A stretch of 51,758 bases of DNA from Mastigamoeba balamuthi. Its lineage: Eukaryota > Evosea > Mastigamoebida > Mastigamoebidae. Positions within the stretch are counted from its first letter, which is position 1. The number at the start of each line of letters is the position of its first letter. Location: positions 109,754 through 161,511 of the forward strand of contig CACRSC010000073.1 in NCBI GenBank assembly GCA_902651635.1, read 5' to 3'. Position numbers and translations under genes: made by a program. This document shows, in pieces, positions 1 through 9,963 of this stretch. The notes under the pieces were generated by a model. The model had not been told where the DNA came from. It did no database searches and was given only the letters and a program-made list of their open reading frames with translations.

Positions 1-619
1 TTGATATGACAACTCTTGCATTTCCATTATTGTCTCTGAAGGTATGGCTCCTTCAGTGTAGGCTCAGGTCGACTCTGTCTCGCCACAGAGCAGTATTCCC
101 GTTCTTGTGCTCTGTTTTTGATAATCAGAGGAGGTTGGTAGCAGTGTATTCATGTTCTGCCACGGGCCAGTGCTATGTCTGGCCCAGGACATCCATGTTA
201 CTCAGTCGAGGGCACAGTACTTGCCCTGTTGGCCCTTGTGCTCTGTCAAGGCCAGACTCAGCTAAGGGTAACGGGTTCCAGGATTCGGATATCAATCCTG
301 TAGCCCTACGGGTTACTGTTCAGTTAACTCCCTCACCAAATCAAAATGATTTATCTCCTTACTGCTATTACTGTTGTCAGAAGTGGCCTCTTATCTACCT
401 TATCTGCTGGCGTGGCTCCACCTCTCTTACATCTGTTTGCCACTCACAATGCTCAACTGCGTGTCATGATACTCCTCCCACGGAGCCAGCCAGACATCCT
501 AAGGGCTCAGAGGCCTGCAGCTGCACGACACATCATCACCGCCAAACGGGGTGTGCAGCCCCACTGAAGCCCAGGCACGCAGTCACAGCTGGGGGTCTGA
601 CCAGGCTCTCTCACACAGG
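1..619. other. No supported gene; probably intron or 5' flank of the NTPase-OTU gene
   Basis: The 210-codon open frame here has no recognisable protein pattern and composition unlike the neighbouring exons. A pyrimidine-poor stretch ends in a clear 3' splice-like CACACAG at 613-619, directly before coding-like sequence, so the stretch is more likely an intron or upstream flank than a gene. Any first exon would lie outside or be unrecognised. Confidence 0.45.
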
Positions 620-3474
620 TCCTGAACAAGCCAGATGAAGAGACGCTCCTGTTTGCAGACCAGGCCGAGGTGATCAAGAGGGCAATGCACAACTTTCAGC
701 TGCAGTGGCAGAGGGACAACACAAACACGACTGACCACCCGCACAACCAGCAGATTGCGGTGTTTGGGGCGCCTGGCAGTGGCAAGTCGAGGTTTCTGAC
801 AGAGATGTGCCACCTGCTGCACTGCCTGACACCAGAGGGCCAGGAGCTCAGCCTTCTACTTCACGAGGGCCAAAACCCCAAGTTGGTCAAGGTGCTGCTG
901 GGCTGTGAGGTGGTGCCCATCTCCTTCGGCCATGAAACGAGGAACGACTCTGCGGGCAGAGCAGACCACTGCACACATCCTCGTGGGGCACGTATCCTTG
1001 CTTACATTCCCCCCGATCTCCATGAAAAGGAGTCAAGGGGAGGGACTCACAGGGTTCGAACATCCGTGGCAGACGGGTTGGTCAGGTGACCAGCCCCCGT
1101 TTGGGTCGGAGGGTTGTCTGGCCCGGGCCCGGGTAGGATGAATATCCCGATTTATCCCGATTGAGACATATGAGCCTTGCCAAGTTTTCTGAGACTCTTT
1201 GAGGCCCACACCTGCGCCCACACTGCCACCACACCAGCCTAACACCCCATTATGCCATTTCCTGATGTCGAAGCACCCACAGACTTCATCTGCTGCCCAG
1301 GCCACTTCCACCACTACAGTATGTGTTTGTCATACGATACAGAAAACAGCGTACATGTTTGCTCATCTATGGTATGATTCCCGTTCTTTCTGCTCTGCTG
1401 TGGAGCTGATCGGGGAGAATGTCTTCAACGCGATGAATCTGCCTGTCCTCGTTGAGGTGATTCTGAGGGACGTGAGGCAGGCTTGTCCCGAGTGCTGCTC
1501 ACTCGTACTGCTGGCCGACGAGGTCAGGAAGGCCGAGGATTCCGACGACAGCAGGCCAGGCCAGCAGTTACCATACAAGGTGCGGGAGATCTGCGACGAG
1601 ATCGGAGACCTGCAGATAGCTCCGACGACGCATTGGATGGGGCTCCATGGTACGCACATCTTCACGATAATCTTCATGCTCGACATGTGAGCCCGGTTCC
1701 CGGCAATGCGAACGGGCGCCTTGTCGATATTCTGACGCTGTCCCCGCTGCAGTTCCCGAGTCTGATGGCCTCTGTGCGGGCGCTGTACCCGCGAGTGTGG
1801 CAGAGAGTTGTCGGCTGTCCCCATGTCAGGTTCGCTCTGGCTGCGTGCCTGGGACATCCCCGGATGTCTGTCACCGCGGTTGTGATGGCCCAGTATAAGA
1901 CAACAGCGTTCCTCTGGGATCTGATCTACAGGTGGCTGAGGCGGTGTTCGTCCCCCGGCCACCGACACTCAAACACCCGTTGCCGTTCCTGGTCCCGGCA
2001 TTTGTGGGGATGCAGGTGCGAGTGGACGAGCCCGTCAACGCGCTGAGCGAGGGCATCACCGGAGCTGAGCAGTGGCGTGCGGACTGTACGACAACACCTT
2101 CGAGGGCGACCTCTGGGCCAAGGACCGCAGATCGTACATCCCATGGATGTCGCCCATACGAGTCCTGATTGCGATCTCGGGCACGGACTACCGCCCCCCC
2201 TCAGCTCACCAGCTGGAGATCAAGGCTGAGCAGCAGGCGCGCAGCGAGCTGACACAGCGGTGGTCCGCGATGAAGGAACCATGGCGCGAGTGGCAGGCCG
2301 AGGTCGCGTGGTCCTTGAGGGATTCTGTCCATCCGCACGTGGCCAGGTGGCTGCACCCTCGTCCCGCAGACAATCGACTCGGATTGGGATTCGGGGACGA
2401 CGTTGGAGAACCTCATTCTCGGCCGGCTGGCGCTGCATCCAGCGATGTTCCTGCTACAAACGACCGTATACAGCAGCAGCATCGAGAGCCTCCGCGACAT
2501 AACCACGGCAACCTCTCTGCTGTCCCTCTTTGGAGCGGAAAACGTGGTGTGCAACCGGCGTACCCGGGAATGGATGAGTAGCGTCGTTGTCAGGCTCCAT
2601 GGATACAGCGCCCTGGTCGACTTCCCACACAGCTTCAGTCAGTTCTGCGTCAACCCGTCGCACCCCACTGGTGGGCTATGCCAGAGAGGCTGCAACCTGA
2701 TCATCCGCTTCGACCACAACAACGCGGGGTGAGACCCCATTCCCACCCCTCTTTCTCTGTCATCTGGTTGTACTAACTGCTTCTCAGCTCGGAGTTCATC
2801 GCGTTCTGGGAAGTCGTCTCGGTTGGGGAGCGTGCATGCAACCCTGGGGACGTTGTTGTTTCCATGCAAGTCCAAGCAAGTTCGTGAAGGAGAATCTGCT
2901 CAGCATCGTATCAACGGGGCTGTTGGAGGCGGAGATCGACTATGCGTCAAAACAGCTGGTCATGTACCTCGCGCAGTGCTATCCTCAGTGGGCGCGCAAG
3001 GAAACCCCGAGGGACAGCAGCTGCCAGTTCTCTGCCATTGCTCAGGCACTGCAGCGCAAAGGCGTTGACAGCGTGGCCACAGCGGAGAGCGTGCGCGCCA
3101 CAGTGATGTCGTGGCTGCTCCAGAACGAGGCTGTGGCACTGCAGGGTGGGCAGGCAGCCGACATCGGGCTCCAGGTCTCGGACAAGGAGTACTGCGACCA
3201 GATGGCGTGCACTTGTGCATGGGGCGACAACCTGATGCTGGTTGCTGCTTGCAATTGCTTCGATGTGCGAATACTGATAATCTCTTCATCTGCTGTGAGG
3301 GTCATTGAGCACCTGTTGGTCATCGGTCAGCGGCAGAGGCGTGCTCCCCTCTTCTTCCTTGCACACCTCTTCGAGCGGTACTACGAGCCACTGGGCCCGG
3401 ATCCTCCCAGCTCTTGGAAAACCTCAAAGGAGCAGCCCCCTCAACCTCCACCAGCCAAGAGGCCATGCCACTGA
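620..3474 (+). pseudogene. CRN/STAND-like P-loop NTPase fused to an OTU-family domain; frame-disrupted
   Basis: Coding-like segments in series give a P-loop NTPase. Walker A GAPGSGKS is at 766-789, a Walker B-like LVLLADEV at 1502-1525, and a GHPR-containing C-terminal segment near 1850. This order resembles the NTPase module of CRN/RHS-type eukaryotic effectors (tentative). After a clear 59-bp intron (2729-2787, branch site TACTAAC) comes an OTU-like cysteine-protease domain: DSSCQFSAIAQAL with the expected nucleophile Cys at 3022-3024, a WGDN motif, and a terminal FERYYEPL. Known OTUs have His-Tyr at that last position; here it is Tyr-Tyr, so the catalytic His looks lost. The segments need abrupt frame changes near 2066-2075, 2320 and 2870 with no convincing intron, so I call it a pseudogene. 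Gene-model or sequencing errors are the alternative. It is convergent with the pseudocaspase gene. OTU identity is firmer than the NTPase family name. Confidence 0.55.
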
Positions 3475-3720
3475 TTGCATTGTTGGAGGGTTCGAACATC
3501 GCTCATTTCCCCATTATGTCTTGGTCATACGCTTTCTGTTAGTTGATTTTGTGCTGAACGCAGCCCCATAAGACATGCGTTTCCTTGGTCATAGATCACA
3601 GCTCTAAGCCAGATGACATGATCAGGGTTGAGTCTGGGAAAACGGAGTCTTTGTGTATGGCTGCTATTCTGCAGCGTAGGAGTGATGATGTTCACCTAAC
3701 TGCGATTTGATTGGGTCGTC

Positions 3721-6700
3721 TCAGTTTGCGTTGGCGAAGGTGTCGAGCACAAGCCCCCAGAAGCTGAGGCTGGGGCTCTCTTTCCAGCAGCCCAACACGT
3801 ATTCGAGCGACAGCACCAGCTTCCTCACACTCTCCCTGCAGCCCTCGCACGTCCTCTCCTCTGGTGCCTCCACCACAATCGCACTCCACGCCCGCCTGTC
3901 CCCAAAGGCCTGACCCGCCACCATCCTCTCCACAACGCCCCACGTCACCACCAGCGACTCCCATGCGCCCTGCTCGTCGTTGGCCGTCTCCAGCGCCTCC
4001 ATGGCTCCTCTGTGCAGTGTCGCCCACAGCTGCCTGCTCACAGGGCACTCCACTGTCCTCGCGGCTTGCGCCCCAGCCACAGCAATGCACTCGCACATCC
4101 TCCGTGCTGGCCCCTCCGCCGACGGAAAGCCGGCAGCTGTGCTCGTGCGCGGAGCAGCCACGCTCTGGAGCAGGACCGCCTGGACAGGTGCCGTGGTCTG
4201 CTGCTGCTTGGATGACAGCGGCGGCGGAAGCTGCTCCATTGCAGAGGACAGCTGTTCACCGGGGCTGGGGAGGAGCAGGAAGCCACTGACTGTGGCGCTG
4301 GTATGCTCGACGCTGCCCTTCTTCAGGCAGGGTAAGGTGCGCTGGCTCCACGAGGAGGAGAGAAGGAACCGCTTCTCCAGCTGGATGTGGAGGGCAGCGC
4401 GGAACGCAGTCTCGGGGTCGTCCCGGGCTGCGACCGCCTCTCTGGGAACGGTTGCACCTTGATGACGTTCCTCCTTTTTGGCGCAGCTGCTCTGCTGAGG
4501 AGGCAGCGGTGTTAGTGGCCGAGACTTCGGTGCACTGAACTGCTTTGAAAGAATGAGGTCAGGAAGTTGAGGCACACGAACCACAAGCGAGTCGCAGAAC
4601 TCCACGAGGGAAGGCGCCTCTTTCTTGAAGCCGCTGCGGAGGCAGGCGGCGACGAGGGAGCGCAGGGCCAGCTTGGCCAGTTGGCTCAGCACCTCTGCGG
4701 GATCCTCTGTCGTTGCCAGCCCAGAGCGGCCGCCGTCTTTGGTGGCCCTGTGGCAGCGCCTGGCCAGCTCGGCGGCGATGGCGGACCAGACGGCGCTGGT
4801 GATCATGGTGGACACCTCGCGGCTGCTCCGCCGGCTCTGCCCTTCATGCACTTCTCCTGTCGAGGGCGACAGTGGCCACACGTCCCGGGCAGTCAGTGTG
4901 CTACATGCGCTGCGCACGCTGCTCAGCCCCAGCGTGTCCGCCAGCCCAGCCTGCAGCCGCCTCGCCATGCTCTCGGCCCGCACGTCGCACCGCGTCTGCG
5001 TCGCCACCGCACTGCCCACAGCGGCAGTCCCCAGGCCCGCCAGCAGCCCCGTCAGGTCCGCGAACGCCTCGTGCAGCACGCCCCCCTCGGGCCTCTCCTT
5101 GATCCCCTCGGCCCACGCCGGCCGCAGAGCGTCTAGCACCGCGTAGCCCGCAGTGTGCGCCACCACATCGAACGCCCTGCTCGCGGATCCGGGAGCAGCC
5201 CCGTCGCTCGTGTCGACCCTCGCAGGGAACAGCAGCGCCCCGGCCTGGCGGCTGTATTTGGGCTGCGCTACCCCTGTGGCCCGCGTGTCCACCAGGAGAG
5301 TCCTGCCCATCTGCCAGCGAAGCCCCATGTTCGCCTGCGACCAGCCTCCACCACGCCCCTCGTCCAGCTCCACCAGCTCCTGCATGCAGTCCTCGTCCTC
5401 GATCCCCGTTATACCACGCAGCGCGCGCTCGAATGCGTCGACGACTGAGCGGACAGTGGCGAACGCGTGGACGCTGTCCAGATCCCAGAGGCAGCCGTCG
5501 GAGGGCAGCCACAGCGCTCTGCCGGCCTCGGCCTTGTCTGACGTGCGCGGGACCACCTCGATCTGCCCGTCGCGGAGCACTGTGGTTACCGGCGAGTCGT
5601 GCAGCACAGCGCGGAGGGAGAGGGGCGAGTCCCACACGGCCAGAACAGAATTAGTCCTCGGGCCGACACCGCTTGCGACATCCCTGTTGTTTCGGAAGAC
5701 TGGGTAGACTGGAACCCATTCAGGGAGCCGATTCAAGCGCAGGCGAAAGATGATACTGCTAGCGAACCTCCTGCAAAGAAGCCCATAAGGCCGGAAGGCA
5801 GGGTTCGGTACACTGCCAGCAGGCACCAGCCCGTCTGCTGTGGCCTGATTACGGAAACTGAGGGTTGTGTCCAAGATAGTGATGTAGTCGGTGAGCAATG
5901 CGGAGTCGGAAAGGCCCTTAATTGCCCCGTACAGCATGGCTGTGAACCCCCCGGAGAACTGGCCCAGCTCTCCGGCGGGATTGAGATTTGGAGCATCGAG
6001 CTCGTAGCACACATCGGGCCAGCTGCCCGAGGCCATAACAATGAGTGACCCGCTGCCCTCTCTGTGAAGTGGTAGACCACCCGGTTGAAGCACTGCGGCC
6101 CTCTGCCCGGTGGACGCCCTGTCCGCCCAGCTGCGCGCAGCCTCTGGCGTTATCTCTCTCCCAGCGGCGGCGCTGATCAAGGGCAGCAGTACCTGCGGTA
6201 GCGTTTTGATGCCCAGAGACACGAGGTCGACCAGCCCCCGGCTGCTCACTGTGCTCAGCCCATGGAGAGCGTACTCTTTTGCGGTCCTGTCAACGCCCCC
6301 GCCCGCCGCCATGGCCTGAACCAGCACACGGGCCATCACTGAGGGCGCCCGCTGCGCCAGCTCCGCAACGACCCGTGAGTATCCCGAGTCGGTGACCTCT
6401 GCCACCAGCTGGGCCAGCCCCTCGCCCTCGGCGTCACTGATCTCCTCTGTGCCTACGACGCGTCCCAGCACGCGGCCCAGCACGTCACCCACAGCCTGGA
6501 GGGCCACAGGGTAGTCGTGTACTATCGCCTTGAGCAGCTCGAGCCATTGGAGGGTCTGCATGGACGCCGTGCAGTCCTCGATCTGGGACTTGTCCACGTG
6601 CAGCGCTGGGTTGGCGTAGCAGAACCTGTCCAGTCTCTCCTCTATGCGGGGCTGGAGCTGCTGACTGTCCTCCCGCAGCATGTTGATGGCAGCGGACAGC

Positions 6701-9243
6701 GTTACCTGCGAGGTTGCGCGCATCAAGCTGACGTAGTTCTCCGCTTCCGCCCTCGTTGTGGGCTCTCGTGCCCAGGCAGATACAACAAGCGACCGCATAA
6801 TCAGCGGGGCGCTGCTGGACCTTCCAATTGCGAAAGTGAGCACTCGCATCCACGAGGACTGCATCTCCTCACAGAGTGTGTCTGCAAATTGGGTGGGCAC
6901 TCCAGGCAGCTCGAAGAGAATTCTGCACAGCTGGGCGTCGGTCAACAGAGACAGCACACTCTGCACCCAGAACACGCTCCCATCGTTGTGGGGGAGGAGA
7001 TTCTCTGCAACGGTAGCGAACTCGTTGCGGCTCTCTGGGCTCCAGATTGAGCCCGCCTGTGTAGAGACTGGCACGCAATACGCCTTGGCCAGCGCAATGT
7101 TGCATACGTCGCGAGCAGTGGTCCACTGGAGCCCAGAGGCACCAGAGGTATCGCGGCTGTATTCGCATACCGCTGGCCACTGGGGCGATTCGTCTTCGGA
7201 GAGGCTGAGGGCATGGAGAACCGCATTGTGGACAGCGTCTGGAGCTGATGCAGCCGCTTCATCAACCAGGTCCCCGAGGCCACCCGATGCGCGTGTCCGC
7301 AGATCACAGAGAGGTACGCAGTCTTTTCTGATATCCGCACCCTCCGGGTCACAGTGGAGGTCCGGTACAGAAGCGTCAGAGAGGGCAGCAGCTCCAATTT
7401 CCCGCAGCAGAGCTTCGTAGGTACTGATAGGCACTCCGTGGCTAGCAATCTCCGTGCTCAGCACGGCCCTTGTGGTCACCCCTTCGTGCACGAGCATCTG
7501 GCTCAGAACGCGGACCCAAGGCGTAGGCTCTCTCTCGGACTCGTGCTCTGCGATGCCGCGGCCGACTTCCAGAGGCGTTCCTCTGTCCAGCAGCTGCAGC
7601 TTCCTGTGGTACGGCAGCCCCCACAGCAGACTCCGCAGCCTCTCCTGGTCGCCTCCGACGCTCAGTTCCAGCGACACCTCTCTCTGTTCTCCCAACCCGC
7701 GCTGGGCGGTCGCGGAGGAGCTGGCCAGGGCGCTGATGAGGGAGCTGTCCGAGAGCTCGCGCACCAGCTTTTGCAACCTCGCGGGACTCGATTCCAGCCC
7801 CCCGGCCACGCCGTCCACCACAGAGCACATCCCAAGCGGATCCAGCTCGATGGCCTGCCGTGCCACCCTGGCCCACTGCTCCCGCGACATCGCCTCGAGG
7901 GCCGACAGCGCCGTGTGGTCCGGCGCCACGTCGCGCGTGGCTGAGGCCTTCTTGGCGGCCTCCACTATGCCCTCCCCGAACGCCTGCGCCCCTCGCGCGA
8001 TGTCCACCAACCTCCCGGAGCTGGCGGTCACCTGTACCGTCCCCACGCGCAGGGTGTCCAGCACGGACCCCACGCTAACGCTCTCGGGCAGGCCGCAGTC
8101 GAGGGACCTGTTTTGGATGCAGTCGATGCACACAGTCTCTTGGCACGCCTGGTCTGCGATCCAGCCAAAGTCGACGATGTGCTCGGCCCTGAAGTTCGGG
8201 CCGGGGTTGGGCAGCGGCAGGTACTTGACCACCCGGTGGTGGGGGTCGTCGGCGGGCCCTGCCCTGAAGCTGCAGTCGAGGACCAGCACCACCGTGACCC
8301 CGTTGAGCAGCGCCGGCATCAGCAGGTCCTTCACCTCGACGGCTGTCATCACTCCCTCCGAGACCGCGTCGCTGGTAGGGCAGCGCGCGCCCTGTGAGTC
8401 GGTGCGGCGGGCGGCGCGCTGTGCGCACCTGGGGCACAGGGCCGTGGCCAGCGTCCCCGGGGGCGCGTTGGCCTTGGGCTCGAGCGGCACAGTCGTACCG
8501 CGGCCCGAGAAGTAGAAGACTATCGTGTTGCCCGGAAGCGCGTCCTCGACCATCCTGATGAGGCTGCCGGTGATGGCGGAGCGCGTGGCCAGCTCGTCGA
8601 AGAGCGAAGGCAGATAGACCCACTCCACGCACGCCTCGCGTAGCCGCTCCAGCATCTGCTTCGTTCGCTCCACGTCGCTGAGGGCGCCCGCGAGGTTCTG
8701 GCCGCCCTGGTACCCTGGCAGCGGCCGTCAGCGAGCCCCGGGCGCCCGGGGCAGGCGGGAGGGCTCACTGTTGATGCCGACGAGGAGGCACGTCACCTTG
8801 CCGGGCGTCCTCGGAGACAGGTCCTTGGAGACGGAGAACGTCAGGTTCCCGATCGAGAACGCCCCGACGAGCATCTCGACAGTGGTCTGATTGGGGAACA
8901 TCTGCATCGTCTGCAAGGTCATCACCCCTCTGGCATAGACGTCGGCGCCTCCGTGGGCCCTCAGCTCGAACTGCGTGACACCGACCCTGGGGGGCCCGAG
9001 GCGGACGCAGAAGGAGCTCCACATCGGGGTGTCGGGGTCCACCCAGCTGTCCTCCCCCGAAGACACCGTCAGGCGTCTGTCGACGACCCGCAGTATCACT
9101 CTGTCCGGGACACCCACGTGTGGCCTGCGCGACGCGGTCAGCGAGCGCAGGCAGTAGGGAGTGTGGGCGTACTTCAGCTCCAGCCTGAAGCCCGACAGTT
9201 CGATGAATTGGGGACGGGCATACCCAGAGTCCGGCTTGGCCAT
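3721..9243 (-). CDS. Giant pseudoprotease: caspase-like fold plus gluzincin-like metalloprotease fold, both lacking catalytic residues
   Basis: Two exons, 9243-8769 and 8714-3721, flank a 54-bp GT-AG intron and give about 1,822 aa. Residues 1-150 form an unassigned beta-rich, C2-like region. A peptidase C14 (metacaspase) fold follows: LLVGINRYQGGQNLAGALSD (about 153-172), with the motif created exactly by splicing. The usual YSGHG is FSGRG (Arg near residue 230) and the usual D-x-C-H-S-G is DCSFRAG (Ser near 307 at the nucleophile position). Around 1345-1378, DVVAHTAGYAVLD and HEAFADL match a HExxH...E metalloprotease layout, but the first Glu and second His are replaced. The roughly 1,000 residues between look helical without a recognised family. 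The long uninterrupted frame argues for a selected protein, probably a non-catalytic scaffold, regulator or decoy. It is convergent with the NTPase-OTU gene. Fold assignments are confident; the role is unknown. Confidence 0.8.
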
Positions 9244-9963
9244 TGCTCAACCGGCCCAACCTGTTGTGGCGGCTGACCTGAGACGCGCTGTGCAGCGAGG
9301 GAATGTTCTGTGCGGCTGTGGGACGAGCGCGAGAAACGAAATGCACCAAAGATCAACTGCCTACCTTTCTCAACCCCATGACGTGAGCAGCGGGGGAAAT
9401 CGTTGTTAACGTACAGCGTTCTGCCAGCCGGCGCGAGGAGACCAGCTGCTACGACGAGGTGAGCGTGGTCGACGGGCAGTGTTCAGTCTGTACTGCTTTG
9501 GTTTGGTTGGACTCCCCGGGTTGCTCGCCTCTGCATCCTCAACGTTGAGGTTCATTGTCAACCACTCTCGCTTTTCTCGTTGTGGCCACGGCCGTAAAAA
9601 GACTGCGAGAGTAAGCTGAAGTGGCCTGCTCGCCAAGCAAAATGTGCCAGTTGCCACTGATCGTGAGGTGGGCACAGTTCCGAAGTCCTCACTGAGCTCT
9701 TCCTAAGACACCACATTTTCGTGGGTCTGGGTATTCACCGCTGGCCGTGGGCTGAGTGAGCGCATTCCGTATTTCCTCACTTCAACACATTCAGCATATT
9801 ACGCGACATACGCCCCTCTGCCACCATCTGGGTCCACTCCCAGGCACCCACGCTTTTTCTACGTTTTCATTCCACTGGCATTACTGGGTGGGCACAGCAC
9901 CCAAGACCTCCTTTATAGCCCGTTCTGTCTGCTCTCGCTCAGGTCCCAGTGGAAATGGGTGGC
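9244..9963. other. Intergenic, 5' of the pseudoprotease gene and 3' of the HemL-like gene
   Basis: An 89-codon minus-strand frame (9406-9675) has no recognisable features and I do not call it. A loosely repeated GTGGGCACAG...AAG.CCTC phrase occurs near 9669 and 9888. Nothing else is recognised; the promoter of the pseudoprotease gene should lie in the right part. Confidence 0.4.

Noticed and set aside
6-638. 210-codon open frame at the left end
   Set aside because: No motif, odd composition, and it runs straight through a clear 3' splice-like site before a better-supported exon in another frame.
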